Source: Mesorhizobium sp. (GTDB lineage: Bacteria > Pseudomonadota > Alphaproteobacteria > Rhizobiales > Rhizobiaceae). Taken from it: a DNA stretch of 64,000 nucleotides. Shown here one piece after another: positions 27,024 through 35,824 of this stretch (the stretch's first letter is position 1; every line of letters starts with the position of its first letter). The notes under the pieces are model-generated. The model was not told where the DNA came from. It did not search any database and saw only the letters and a program-made list of their open reading frames with translations. Position numbers and translations under genes: made by a program. The stretch is from positions 40,020 to 104,019 of the forward strand of contig JAPUFC010000027.1 of NCBI GenBank assembly GCA_027492275.1. The letters run 5' to 3'.

Positions 27024-27551
27024 TTACCGCACCAATCGATCGGCGAAGCCGGCTCCAAGGCCGATGCTCTCGAAATGCGCCTTCGCGCTTTCGAGCTTGG
27101 TGAAGACATCTTCGTAGCCAAGCGGATTTCCCATCGTGTCGACGTAGACATAGCCGCCGGTGACGTGGAAGAGCGTGATCATCTCGTCGACGTCTTCGGG
27201 AACAACGAGCGTATGGGTCTCGCCGGGCGGCTCGAAAATGTAGTCGCCGGGTGATGCGGTCCAGGCATGTTCGAGATAGCGCCAGCGGCCGCGCAGCGTG
27301 AAGGCGTGGACGGGCCCGGAATGCCGGTGGCGGGAAAGCACGCCCGCGCGCCGGACCCGCAACAGATTGACGTAGTATCCGTGGCTGACATTGAGGACCA
27401 GGGGCCTGAACCAGACCCCGTCGGACTGCGGGATCCAGTGCTCGTCCGCCGCATCCAGATCCAGCGCGCCGGGAACATGGATGTCGTCGCGCATGCCCGC
27501 CGGCTGGGGCAGCGCATAAGGTACTTTCGAGAGATCGAGTTTCCAGGCCAA
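27024..27551 (-). CDS. Cupin dioxygenase, 2,4'-dihydroxyacetophenone dioxygenase family
   Basis: The 175-residue protein is a single cupin. Candidate metal ligands are H75, H77, H82 in RHRHSGPVHAFTLRGRWRYLE and H113 in EPPGETHTLVV. The pattern VWFRPLVLNVSHGYYVNLLRVR and the end NPLGYEDVFTKLE fit the family named after 2,4'-dihydroxyacetophenone dioxygenase, which cleaves a C-C bond next to a ketone to give a carboxylate and formate. The substrate here is unknown. No ATG is available; TTG 27551 follows GGAG by eight bases. It is the last gene of a four-gene leftward operon, 43 bases after the monooxygenase. Confidence 0.75.
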   Translation of the reverse strand: MAWKLDLSKVPYALPQPAGMRDDIHVPGALDLDAADEHWIPQSDGVWFRPLVLNVSHGYYVNLLRVRRAGVLSRHRHSGPVHAFTLRGRWRYLEHAWTASPGDYIFEPPGETHTLVVPEDVDEMITLFHVTGGYVYVDTMGNPLGYEDVFTKLESAKAHFESIGLGAGFADRLVR

Positions 27552-27594
27552 ATTGGGTACTCCGGTTCCCTGTTGAAGGATGTGGCAGCGGGTT

Positions 27595-29052
27595 TCAAGG
27601 GACGTGGAAGGGGGTGCCGATGAGCTCGGTTTCCGCGAACGCGTCGATGGACGCCCCGATGGCTTCGATATCCTCGGCGGCGGTGGCCTCGACGATGAAG
27701 CGCGACAGCATGTCCGCACCGACGTTGACGCCCGGCACATCGGTGCATACGGTTCCCATGCTCGTAGCCGCGACCGGCGAGAAGACATGGATGCGTGACA
27801 GCCCGGCGCACGCGCCCGGCGCGCGCTCGCGGAGTTCGAAGCCCCGGCCGACCCAGGGACTGCGTGACAGCGTGTGGCTGCGCAGTTCCGCAGGCGGGTC
27901 GTAAAGGTCGCCCCAAAGCGCGATATGATGTCTCAGCTGACGAAGCAGCGGCACATCATCCACGGTCGCGCCGAAGCCCGTGCCAACGATGAGGTAGTCG
28001 AAATTCCGCCGGACTCCGTTGACCGCCAGTCCGACCGCGCTTCCATCGCGAAACGCTTTTGAGACCGGGCTGGAGAAACTGATGGTGAAGCCGGGGGAGG
28101 CAAGCACGCGCATCACCGTCTCGTGTGGCGGGGGAGCGGGGTGCCGGGACGCATAGTGCGCCATCGCCCAGCGGGTCGCGTCGGGAAGCGCCGACCAACC
28201 ACGGAAGAAGCCCGGAGACGTCGCTATCGGCGCGCGACCCTTGTTGACCTGCGGAAGGCTTTCACGCCTGACGAACATATCGACGGACGCACCAGCCTCC
28301 AAGGCCTCCGCCGCATTGTCCCAGGCGGACGCGCCGGAGCCGACGACCGCGACGCGCCGTCCCGACAGGGCTTGAAAGTCTATGTCCGCGCAGGTGTGAC
28401 CGGCATAGTCCGGCAGCAAGTCGGGATCGACGAAATCCGGGATGCTGGCCGCGTCGGGATTGCGGCCGGTGGCGAGCACGACGCGACGCGCGTGAAGAAC
28501 GCCGCCATCCGCCAACGTCAGTCGAACGAAGCCGGCGTGGGGTTCGATCGCTGCGACTTCCGCTCCGTTTCTGACCGGCAGGGCCAGGACGTTGCGGAGC
28601 CAGCAGAGATAGTCCTGCCAGATGCCGTTCGGAGCCTTGTAGAGCACGTCCCATGCGGCGGCCCCGTACTTCGCCCCGTACCAGGCCTCGAAGGTCAGGG
28701 CCGGGATGCCGTTGGCCGGTCCGGGCAGCGTTTTGGGCGAGCGCAGCGTCTCCATGCGCGCGAATGTGACCCATGGCCCTTCCCGGCCTTCGGGGCTGCG
28801 ATCCAGGACCGCGATGTTGCGGATGCCCTGGAGGACCAGCGCGATCGCCGCGCCGAGCCCATACATGCCGGCACCGACAATCACCGCATCGAGAAGCGGT
28901 CTGCCGTCCGGTCCGTGTCGCAGCGGCACCCAGTTTTTCGCCGGCAGGCCGAGCATGCCGAGCTCGGCGGCAAGACGGGCCTCGTGCCTGGCCAGCGAAG
29001 CGGGATCCGGCCGCGGCGCCGCTGTCGGGGAGGTGACAGTCGCGTCGTTCAT
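27595..29052 (-). CDS. FAD/NADPH-dependent monooxygenase (SidA/BVMO-like)
   Basis: The 485-residue flavoprotein has two dinucleotide-binding motifs: GAGMYGLG at 60-67 for FAD and GSGASA at 238-243 for NADPH, plus ATGRNPD at 194-200. This layout is that of class B flavin monooxygenases (lysine/ornithine N-hydroxylases and Baeyer-Villiger enzymes). The conserved WVTFARMETLRSPK segment near 95-108 recurs in close relatives. The Baeyer-Villiger fingerprint FxGxxxHxxxWP is not visible, so N-hydroxylation or another oxidation is as likely. The start overlaps the preceding stop by one base (TGATG). It works in an operon with a cupin dioxygenase and two peroxidase-fold proteins. Confidence 0.82.
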   Translation of the reverse strand: MNDATVTSPTAAPRPDPASLARHEARLAAELGMLGLPAKNWVPLRHGPDGRPLLDAVIVGAGMYGLGAAIALVLQGIRNIAVLDRSPEGREGPWVTFARMETLRSPKTLPGPANGIPALTFEAWYGAKYGAAAWDVLYKAPNGIWQDYLCWLRNVLALPVRNGAEVAAIEPHAGFVRLTLADGGVLHARRVVLATGRNPDAASIPDFVDPDLLPDYAGHTCADIDFQALSGRRVAVVGSGASAWDNAAEALEAGASVDMFVRRESLPQVNKGRAPIATSPGFFRGWSALPDATRWAMAHYASRHPAPPPHETVMRVLASPGFTISFSSPVSKAFRDGSAVGLAVNGVRRNFDYLIVGTGFGATVDDVPLLRQLRHHIALWGDLYDPPAELRSHTLSRSPWVGRGFELRERAPGACAGLSRIHVFSPVAATSMGTVCTDVPGVNVGADMLSRFIVEATAAEDIEAIGASIDAFAETELIGTPFHVP

Positions 29053-29624
29053 CAGCCGCGCTGCGGCTCGCCGAGCGTGTGCATCAGACGGTTAGCCCAG
29101 CCGAACAGCGCAGCGGCGCGAACGAGGTCGACGATCTCGGCTTCGGAAAGGCCGACGGACTTCAGCCGTCGAACGTCGTCGGGCGTGGCCGAGGGCGGTG
29201 TGTGCGAAAGCTTGACCGAAAAATCGAAGATCGCCTGCTCGCGCTCGGGAAGCTTCGCCTCCGTGCCCGCGGCAAAGATCGTCTCGATGATGTCGGGGAC
29301 TGCTCCGAACTGCTGGTAGAAGCGGGCGTGGACCGATGTGCAGTACACGCAGCCATTGTAGATCGACGCGCCGATGGCGCCGAGTTCCCTGTCGCCGCGC
29401 GACAATCCCTCCTTGCCGTACATGATGGCGTTGAAGAGAGGGGTGCGCGACTGCAGGGTCTGCGCGTCATGGGCAAGGACGCGCGTGTAGACCGACACGC
29501 TGCGCGTGGCCGCGGTGACGCCCATTGCAGCGCGCTGGCTCTGCGTGGCGGCGTCCAGGTCGACCGGCTCCACGTAGGGGTTCCAGGTCAGCACATCCGT
29601 CGTGAAATCGTGGACGACGCTCAT
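29052..29624 (-). CDS. Alkylhydroperoxidase-domain protein (Avi_7169-like)
   Basis: The 190-residue protein has an AhpD/carboxymuconolactone-decarboxylase fold. The redox motif is C92-x-x-C95 with H99 in NGCVYCTSVHA, as in AhpD proteins that use the two cysteines and His for peroxide reduction. TPLFNAIMYGKEGLSRGDRELGAIGAS precedes it. The product resembles the Avi_7169 alkylhydroperoxidase family, which is known to be paired with a CMD-domain partner, as here. The start overlaps the partner stop by four bases (ATGA). It probably detoxifies peroxides formed by the flavin enzyme or takes part in catabolism directly. Confidence 0.82.
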   Translation of the reverse strand: MSVVHDFTTDVLTWNPYVEPVDLDAATQSQRAAMGVTAATRSVSVYTRVLAHDAQTLQSRTPLFNAIMYGKEGLSRGDRELGAIGASIYNGCVYCTSVHARFYQQFGAVPDIIETIFAAGTEAKLPEREQAIFDFSVKLSHTPPSATPDDVRRLKSVGLSEAEIVDLVRAAALFGWANRLMHTLGEPQRG

Positions 29625-30127
29625 TTGCCGGCCTCCGCGATCAGGCGCAGGCCTTCGATACAGCGCACATGATAGTTGACGAAGGCGATCAGTTCGGAAA
29701 GCGCAACGATGTCGGCATCGGAAAAGCCCGCCTCCCGCAGGGCTTCGATGTCGGATCGGGTGGCGCCCGTCGGGTTCAGGGTCAGGAGGTCGCAATGACG
29801 GGCGGCCGCGCGCAGGCCGGTGTCGACGATCCAGTCCAGCGGGCTGCCGTGCGCGATGTTCTCGTCGTCCGCGGTGCCCTGCGAAGCAAGCGACCCGTAT
29901 TCCCCGGCAAGCGCGTCGCTCCCGCATTCGCGGGCCATGCGAGCCGCGAGGGCGGCTCTCGTGGGAGCAGGGAACGCCCCCGGCTCCGCCGGATCAAGCA
30001 CCGCGAGCTCGCTGCCGGCTTCCGCGCGGTTGATGATGTCGTTGCGGCGCCACAGGGCCATGACGGGATGGTCGGCGGCAAGCCCGCAGGAAGCCTCGAG
30101 GCGTGCCTCGACGGTCTGATTCAACAT
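29621..30127 (-). CDS. CMD-domain protein (Avi_7170-like), partner of the peroxidase
   Basis: The 168-residue helical protein resembles the CMD domain proteins of the Avi_7170 family. HPVMALWRRNDIINRAEAGSELAVL near the N-terminus and TRSDIEALREAGFSDADIVALSELIAFVNYHVRCIEGLRL at the C-terminus are typical; the AhpD-like CxxC pair is absent, leaving one cysteine in HVRCIEG. It may be a non-catalytic partner. It is the first gene of the leftward operon, and ATG 30127 follows GAGG. The Lrp-family gene is divergent with 157 bases between, containing three GAAATTTC boxes. Confidence 0.78.
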   Translation of the reverse strand: MLNQTVEARLEASCGLAADHPVMALWRRNDIINRAEAGSELAVLDPAEPGAFPAPTRAALAARMARECGSDALAGEYGSLASQGTADDENIAHGSPLDWIVDTGLRAAARHCDLLTLNPTGATRSDIEALREAGFSDADIVALSELIAFVNYHVRCIEGLRLIAEAGK

Positions 30128-30220
30128 GATGGGCCATCCTCGTTTCGCATGTGCACAATTCAACACGGACGACCGTGAAAGAGTGAGCTATTTTGAGACG
30201 TATATTACGCGGAAAGAGTA

Positions 30221-30284
30221 GAAATTTCTCACTCGGACTTCTAGTCTGAAATTTCCTTTCAGCGATCCATGGGTATGAAATTTC
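30221..30284. promoter_or_regulatory. Three phased GAAATTTC palindromes, candidate Lrp sites
   Basis: GAAATTTC occurs at 30221-30228, 30248-30255 and 30277-30284, spaced 27 and 29 bases. The third copy abuts the Lrp start codon. The AT-rich core with dyad symmetry fits Lrp/AsnC binding sites, and the position between divergent genes suggests autoregulation plus control of the leftward operon. Confidence 0.65.
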
Positions 30285-30749
30285 ATGTATGACTCGTTTG
30301 ATAGAAAAATCCTCGACATACTCCAGAGCGATGCGGACCTGCCGGTGGCGGAAATAGCCGAACGTGTCGGCTTGTCCCAGACGCCATGCTGGCGCCGTAT
30401 CAGGAAGATGGAAGCAGACGGGCTGATCCGGAAGCGCGTTGTTCTTCTCGATCAAAAGAAAGCCAATGTACCGCTGACCGTTTTTATCTCCGTGAAGGCG
30501 CCGCGGCACAGTAGTGATTGGCTGAATTCCTTCAGAAAGATTATTTTCGACATGGGGGAAGTGCTGGAGGCCTATCGGCTGACGGGTGAGGTCGACTATA
30601 TGCTGCGGATCGCTGTGCCCGACATTGAGAGCTATGATGTGCTTTACAAGCGAATGATCGAGAAGCTAGAGTTCTCCAACCTCGTCTCCGCGATCGCCAT
30701 GGAGGAGTTGAAGTTCACGACCGCGATACCAACGAACTATCTACCTTGA
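30285..30749 (+). CDS. Lrp/AsnC-family transcriptional regulator
   Basis: The 154-residue protein has an N-terminal HTH (DRKILDILQSDADLPVAEIAERVGLSQTPCWRRIRKMEADGLI) and a C-terminal RAM ligand-binding domain (VEAYRLTGEVDYMLRIAVPDIESY). Ligands of the family are amino acids, so an amino-acid-like effector from the neighbouring racemase/hydantoinase pathway is likely. The ATG has no Shine-Dalgarno; instead a GAAATTTC box sits directly before it, so translation may be leaderless or weak. Codon usage is more AT-rich than the surrounding catabolic genes. It sits between two divergent catabolic operons. Confidence 0.9.
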   Translation: MYDSFDRKILDILQSDADLPVAEIAERVGLSQTPCWRRIRKMEADGLIRKRVVLLDQKKANVPLTVFISVKAPRHSSDWLNSFRKIIFDMGEVLEAYRLTGEVDYMLRIAVPDIESYDVLYKRMIEKLEFSNLVSAIAMEELKFTTAIPTNYLP

Positions 30750-30771
30750 GGGGGACTGTCCTGCGGGTGAA

Positions 30772-30864
30772 AAATTCTCCAAAATCGCATCGATGAAGAA
30801 AATTCTGGCTTAGCTTGTGCGGGATTGTCATTAGAATGGATTTTATTCGCGGTTGCGAAATTCT
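30772..30864 (+). promoter_or_regulatory. Three AAATTCT boxes upstream of the racemase operon
   Basis: AAATTCT occurs at 30772-30778, 30800-30806 and 30858-30864. The steps are 28 and 58 bases, close to one and two multiples of 29, the spacing also seen upstream of the regulator gene. This is consistent with a row of Lrp octamer contacts at the racemase-hydantoinase promoter. The boxes are inferred from the pattern only. Confidence 0.5.
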
Positions 30865-30910
30865 ACAGTTGTCTTCCGGCGTCACAAGAACAGTGCGGAA
30901 GGAAACTGAG

Positions 30911-31612
30911 GTGCGGTGTATTGGATTGATCGGGGGCATGAGTTGGGAAAGTACGGCGGTGTATTATCGCCGCATGAACGAGCAGGTTCGGGACCGCCTC
31001 GGTGGCCTGAACTCGGCCGACATCCTCATGCGTTCCGTGAATTTCGACGAGATCGTCACGCTCCAGAAGGCCGGCGAATGGGCGAAGGCTGCGCAGCGGC
31101 TGATGGAGATCGGCCGGGATCTCGAAAGCGCCGGCGCCGATGCGATCCTGATCTGCACCAACACGATGCATTTGCTGGCCGATGAGGTGCAGTCGGCGGT
31201 CAAGGTCCCGCTGCTGCATATCGCCGATGTGACGGGATCGAGCATCCGTCGCGCCGGTTGCTCCAGGCCTCTGCTTCTGGCGACGCGTTATACGATGGAG
31301 CAGCCGTTCTACAGCCGCCGCATTTCGGAGATGCACGGCCTCGAGGTGATGGTGCCGGACGAGGCGGACCGCGAAGTGATCCACTCGATCATCTTCGACG
31401 AGCTTTGCCAGGGCATCGTCCGTGACGAGTCGCGCCGGCGATATGTCGAGATCGTCGAACGCTGCCGCGCCAAGGGCGTCGACAGCGTTATCCTGGGATG
31501 CACCGAGATCGGGCTGCTGATCAGCCAGGACGATCTGCCGCTGCCGATCTTCGACTCGACGCTGCTGCATTCGGACGCCGCGATCGATTTCGCGCTGTCC
31601 GAGGCCTGCTGA
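30911..31612 (+). CDS. Aspartate/glutamate racemase family protein
   Basis: A 233-residue cofactor-independent racemase-like enzyme. The two catalytic cysteines are C82 in ICTNTMH and C197 in LGCTEIG. The N-terminal IGLIGGMSWESTAVYYRRMNE is the signature of the YgeA/RacX branch. These enzymes invert amino acids or, in the related Asp/Glu/hydantoin superfamily, hydantoins; the hyuAB genes just downstream favour a role in hydantoin or oxo-amino-acid use. GTG 30911 follows AAGGAA; a frame open to 30815 would enclose one AAATTCT box. Confidence 0.85.
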   Translation: MRCIGLIGGMSWESTAVYYRRMNEQVRDRLGGLNSADILMRSVNFDEIVTLQKAGEWAKAAQRLMEIGRDLESAGADAILICTNTMHLLADEVQSAVKVPLLHIADVTGSSIRRAGCSRPLLLATRYTMEQPFYSRRISEMHGLEVMVPDEADREVIHSIIFDELCQGIVRDESRRRYVEIVERCRAKGVDSVILGCTEIGLLISQDDLPLPIFDSTLLHSDAAIDFALSEAC

Positions 31613-31688
31613 CGGACGGCCACGGACAAGAAGGCGGGCGGCGGACACATTCAGATGGGTGCAAGGGCAAATGGGCGTTGAGGTGCGG

Positions 31689-33758
31689 ATGCCGTCGATC
31701 GGCACGCTGAGGGTTGGCATAGACGCCGGCGGCACGTTCACGGATTTCGTGGCGGTGCTTCCGAATGGTCAGATGCACTATCACAAGGAGCCGAGCAATC
31801 CGGCGGACCCCTCGGCGCCCGTAGAGGCCGGCCTGCGCGGACTTCTGCAGAACGAGGCGATCGCCAGCCAGACCCGCGGCCTGCTCGTCGTTCACGGCAC
31901 GACGATCGGCCTGAATGCCGTGCTGCAGGGCAAAGGCGCCCGCACCGTCGTCCTGGTGACGCGCGGCCTGCGCGACCTGCTGGAGATCGAGCGCGGACGC
32001 CTGCCGAACCATCTCAGCCTGCATGCCGTGAAGCCCGATCCGATCGTTTCGCGCGATCTCGTTCTGGAAATCTCCGCGCGCGCGGATTCCACCGGCGAGA
32101 TCACCGATTTCCCGACGGCCGCGGAGTTCGACGCCGTTTGCGAAGAGATCGGACGCCTGGCACCGGAAGCCGTCGCCATCGTCCTGGTGAACGCGTACAT
32201 CTCCCCCAAGCTCGAAGCCGCCGTGGAGCGCGAGATCAAGGCGCGCATCCCGGGACTTCTCGTCACGTGCTCGGCATCGGTGTGGCCGGAGCTTCGCGAG
32301 TACGAGCGCGCCGTCATCGCCTGCCTGAACGCGAAGGTCCATCCGCTCATGGAGGCCTATCTCCAGTCGCTGGAAACGCGCATCGCCGGCCTGTCGACCA
32401 CGGCGAAACTGCAGCTTTCGACGTCGTCGGGCGGCGTGCTCAGCCTGTCGGGCGCACTGGAGCGGCCGATCGAGACCATGCTGTCGGGGCCGGCTTCCGG
32501 CACCGTGGCCGCTTCGCGACTGGCGCGCGATCTCGGCATCTCCAGCGGCATCACCTTCGACATGGGCGGCACCAGCGCCGACATCGCGATCCTTACCGAT
32601 GCGCGGGTCGAGTTCACGACGTCGTCGCACATCGGCGCGCTGCCGCTGATGATGCCGGTCATCGGCGTGTCGAGCATCGGCGCCGGCGGCGGCTCGATCC
32701 TGAAGATCGACTCGGCCGGTCTGCTGAAGGTCGGTCCCGAAAGCGCCGGCTCGCGGCCGGGGCCGGTAGCTTTCGGGCTCGGCGGGACGCAGGCGACGGT
32801 GACGGATTGCTACATCGCGCTCGGCATCATCGACCCGACGAATTTCCTCGGCGGCCGCATGACGCTGGACGTCGATGCGGCGCTGGCGGCGCTCGACGCC
32901 GTGGCGAAGCGTCTCGGCCTGCCATCCCCGCAGGCCGCGGCGGAGGCAGCGCTCAGCATCGCGACGGTCGGCATGTCGACGGAACTGTTCAAGCTGCTGG
33001 CGCAGGGCGGCCACGATCCGAACGAGCATGTCATCATGCCGTTCGGCGGCGCTGGCCCGACGCAGGCCGTCATGCTGGCCGACGATGCAGGGCTTCCGGG
33101 CATCGCGGTGCCGCCCGCCGCAGCCACTTTCTGCGCCCTCGGCGCGGTCATGGCGGATGCGCGCCGCGACTATCTGCGCAGCATCGGCCAGACCGGCTGG
33201 TACGATCTTCCAGCCAAGATCTGGTCGGCATGGTCCGAGATGCGCGCCGAGGCCGACGCCTGGTTCGCCGCGGAGGACATGACCGTTTGCGGCCACCGCT
33301 TCGAGTACCAGATCGACATGCGATATGCGGGGCAGTCCCACAACATGATCGTCCATGTCGATGAGGAGGTCGTCGCGTCGAAGAACCTTTCCGGCGTGGC
33401 GGAAGCTTTCCACAAGGCGCACGAGGCGCTCTACGATTTCCGCGAGACCGACGAAAAGGTCGAGGCGGTGTCGGTCCGCCTGAGCATCATCGCCATGGTG
33501 CCGGAGGTCGCGCTGGCGACGCTCGCGCCGCATCAGGGCAAGGTGGAGCCTTCGTCGCATCGCAAGATCTTCCACCGTGGCGGCTGGGTGGAGAGCGCCG
33601 TCTACCAGCGGCCAAGCCTCGGTGGCGGCGCGGTCTTCGCGGGACCGGCCGTGGTCGAGCAGTCCGACACGACCACCTGGGTTCCTCCGGGCTGGACTGT
33701 GACCGTTCATCCGACAGGCACTCTTCTGATCAATCGGAGCAATGCCGATGAAGCTTGA
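31689..33758 (+). CDS. hyuA: Hydantoinase/oxoprolinase family protein, A (ATPase) subunit
   Basis: The 689-residue subunit belongs to the HyuA/5-oxoprolinase alpha family. The N-terminal LRVGIDAGGTFTDFVAV is the actin-like phosphate loop, followed by VVHGTTIGLNAVLQ, ITFDMGGTSADIA and GAGGGSILKID, all ATPase fold motifs; FGGAGPTQAVMLAD lies near residue 450. With HyuB it performs ATP-dependent hydrolysis of hydantoins, 5-oxoproline or N-methylhydantoin, or acts as an acetone-carboxylase-like enzyme. ATG 31689 follows GAGGTGCGG; ATG 31671 and GTG 31659 are in frame. The stop lies inside the hyuB start region, with an 11-base overlap. Confidence 0.9.
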   Translation: MPSIGTLRVGIDAGGTFTDFVAVLPNGQMHYHKEPSNPADPSAPVEAGLRGLLQNEAIASQTRGLLVVHGTTIGLNAVLQGKGARTVVLVTRGLRDLLEIERGRLPNHLSLHAVKPDPIVSRDLVLEISARADSTGEITDFPTAAEFDAVCEEIGRLAPEAVAIVLVNAYISPKLEAAVEREIKARIPGLLVTCSASVWPELREYERAVIACLNAKVHPLMEAYLQSLETRIAGLSTTAKLQLSTSSGGVLSLSGALERPIETMLSGPASGTVAASRLARDLGISSGITFDMGGTSADIAILTDARVEFTTSSHIGALPLMMPVIGVSSIGAGGGSILKIDSAGLLKVGPESAGSRPGPVAFGLGGTQATVTDCYIALGIIDPTNFLGGRMTLDVDAALAALDAVAKRLGLPSPQAAAEAALSIATVGMSTELFKLLAQGGHDPNEHVIMPFGGAGPTQAVMLADDAGLPGIAVPPAAATFCALGAVMADARRDYLRSIGQTGWYDLPAKIWSAWSEMRAEADAWFAAEDMTVCGHRFEYQIDMRYAGQSHNMIVHVDEEVVASKNLSGVAEAFHKAHEALYDFRETDEKVEAVSVRLSIIAMVPEVALATLAPHQGKVEPSSHRKIFHRGGWVESAVYQRPSLGGGAVFAGPAVVEQSDTTTWVPPGWTVTVHPTGTLLINRSNADEA

Positions 33759-35769
33759 TCCCGTCACGCTCGAAATCATGTCGATGAAGCTCAGCGCGGC
33801 AGCTTCCGAAATGGCGTATTTTCTGAAGCGGACCGGCCGCACGCTGTACATCAAGGAGTCGGAAGACTTCTCCACGGCGATCGCCAACCTTTCGGGCAAG
33901 TTCGTCGCCTATCCGCAGAATGTCGGCGTCTCCGGCTTCTTCGACCTCGACTGCGGCCCCGCCATCCAGGCCGTAGGCCATCTGGACCCGGGCGACGTCA
34001 TCCTCACCAATCACCCCTACATGTCGAAGGGCCTCGCGACCCACCTGCCGGACCTGACGGTCATCAGGCCGTTCTTCCACGGAGACAAGCTCGTCGCCTA
34101 TGGCTGGGCCTTCGTGCACTCCGCCGATGTCGGCGGCCGCGTCCCGTCAAGCATCTCGCCGAGCAACAGCGACATCTTCCAGGAAGGCCTGATGATCCCG
34201 CCGGTCAAGCTCGTCCGCAAGGGTGAGATCGATCCGGTGGTGGAGGGCTTCCTTCGCTCCAACTGCCGCACCCCCGAACCCAACATGGGCGACGTGCGCG
34301 CCATGCTGGCGGCGATGTCGCTCGGCGAGAAGCGCGTCCAGCGCATCATCGAGCAGCACGGGCTGGAGACGTTCGAGAACAGCCTTGGCGACGTGATCGA
34401 GTACACGGCGCTGAAATCGCGCGAGATTTTCCGCAAGATTCCGGACGGCGTCTACGAGTTCAACGATTTTCTTGACGACGATCTAGTGTCCCCGATCCCG
34501 ATCCGCATCCGCGTGAAGATGACGGTGTCGGACGGGCTGATCGATCTCGACTTCGACGGCACGGATCTCCAGGTGGCCGCCGCCTACAACATCCCGACAG
34601 CCGGCATTCGCCATGCGCAGCTCACGTCCTGGCTGACGTCGTTCGTGCTCACCCATGACAAGACCGTGCCCCAGAATGCCGGCATGCTCGATCCCGTCTC
34701 GATCCACACGCCCAAGGGCACCGTGCTGCATCCGATCTTCCCGGCGCCGGTCGGCGTTCGACATGCCGTCGTCCATCGCGTGATGGACACCGAGAACGGC
34801 GCTCTTGCGCAAGCCTTGCCGGAGTTCATGCCGGCGGCATGCGCGGGGCTCATCATCCCGACCGTTCTCGCCGAACCGGAAGACGCGAACGGGGACCGCA
34901 ACGTCGTGGTCGTCGAGCCGATGGTCGGCGGCGGCGGCGCGTGGAACGGCCATGACGGTCCGGATGGCCGCCACAGCGGTCCGGTCAGCATCGGAAACAA
35001 TCCGATCGAGGTGACGGAGACCGGCGCGGCCGTGACCATCCTGCGCTACGGTCTGCGCCCGGACTCCGGGGGCCCCGGCAAATGGCGCGGCGGCACCGGC
35101 ATGGAGCTGACCTTCAAGGCCAAGCGGCTGGGGTCGCAGGTGCTTGGACGCGGCATGGATCGCTTCCGCTTCCAGCCATGGGGCCTGCTGGGCGGCAAGC
35201 CCGGCGCGCAGGCGAGAACCATCCTCAACATGGGACGCGAGGATGAGCGCGATCTCGGCAAGATCGATGTGGTCGACCTCGGTCCAAACGATACGATCAC
35301 CGTGCTGACGCCGGGCGGCGGCGGCTACGGCAATCCCTTCGAGCGCGATGTCGAGGCCGTTCTGTGGGACGTGAAGCGCGGTCTGGTCTCAGACGAAGCG
35401 GCGCGGACCGACTACGGCGTCGTCGTCGGCGGCGGCGTGGTGGACGCGGCCGCGACCGAGGCGCTGCGCGCCGGTCAGCCGAAGCCCGACGCCGACAGGA
35501 TGTTCGACTTCGGCCCGCAACGCCGGATCTGGGAAGCCGTCTTCGACGACAAGCTCATGCGGCGCATCGTGGCGGTCGTCCTTGCCCAGCCGAGCGGCGG
35601 CCGCAAGGCGTTCCGCAACCGGCTTCTCGCGCCGCTTCTCAAGGCGCTCGATCGCTACCGACCGCTGGAAGCCGAAGAGTTGGCGGAACTCGGACGGGAC
35701 GTTACACGCAATCTCGAGGCCGCCGAAGCGGCGGCCCGGCCAAATTCGGAGCATCAGGCGGCCGCTTGA
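33748..35769 (+). CDS. hyuB: Hydantoinase/oxoprolinase family protein, B subunit
   Basis: The 673-residue HyuB/5-oxoprolinase beta-type protein starts KLDPVTLEIMSMKLSAAASEMAYFLKRTGRT, typical of the family. Further signatures are GDVILTNHPY, HSADVGG, RTPEPNMGDVRAMLAA, VVEPMVGGGGAWNGHDGPDG and the C-terminal GGGGYGNPFERD. It carries the catalytic half that acts on the amide substrate. ATG 33748 follows GGAG by eight bases; ATG 33742 directly follows GGAGCA and is less likely. The overlap with hyuA indicates a complex made in fixed ratio. The last 100 residues are more variable. Confidence 0.9.
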   Translation: MKLDPVTLEIMSMKLSAAASEMAYFLKRTGRTLYIKESEDFSTAIANLSGKFVAYPQNVGVSGFFDLDCGPAIQAVGHLDPGDVILTNHPYMSKGLATHLPDLTVIRPFFHGDKLVAYGWAFVHSADVGGRVPSSISPSNSDIFQEGLMIPPVKLVRKGEIDPVVEGFLRSNCRTPEPNMGDVRAMLAAMSLGEKRVQRIIEQHGLETFENSLGDVIEYTALKSREIFRKIPDGVYEFNDFLDDDLVSPIPIRIRVKMTVSDGLIDLDFDGTDLQVAAAYNIPTAGIRHAQLTSWLTSFVLTHDKTVPQNAGMLDPVSIHTPKGTVLHPIFPAPVGVRHAVVHRVMDTENGALAQALPEFMPAACAGLIIPTVLAEPEDANGDRNVVVVEPMVGGGGAWNGHDGPDGRHSGPVSIGNNPIEVTETGAAVTILRYGLRPDSGGPGKWRGGTGMELTFKAKRLGSQVLGRGMDRFRFQPWGLLGGKPGAQARTILNMGREDERDLGKIDVVDLGPNDTITVLTPGGGGYGNPFERDVEAVLWDVKRGLVSDEAARTDYGVVVGGGVVDAAATEALRAGQPKPDADRMFDFGPQRRIWEAVFDDKLMRRIVAVVLAQPSGGRKAFRNRLLAPLLKALDRYRPLEAEELAELGRDVTRNLEAAEAAARPNSEHQAAA

Positions 35770-35824
35770 GCCACAGGATGCTTCCAGTCTCTCGAACGCA
35801 TGTCTCGAAAACAGGGGCCAACAG

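Noticed and set aside
31521..33899. A 792-codon open frame antisense to hyuA
   Set aside because: Low-complexity Arg/Gly/Val composition and no motif; the hyuA protein on the plus strand is clearly real.
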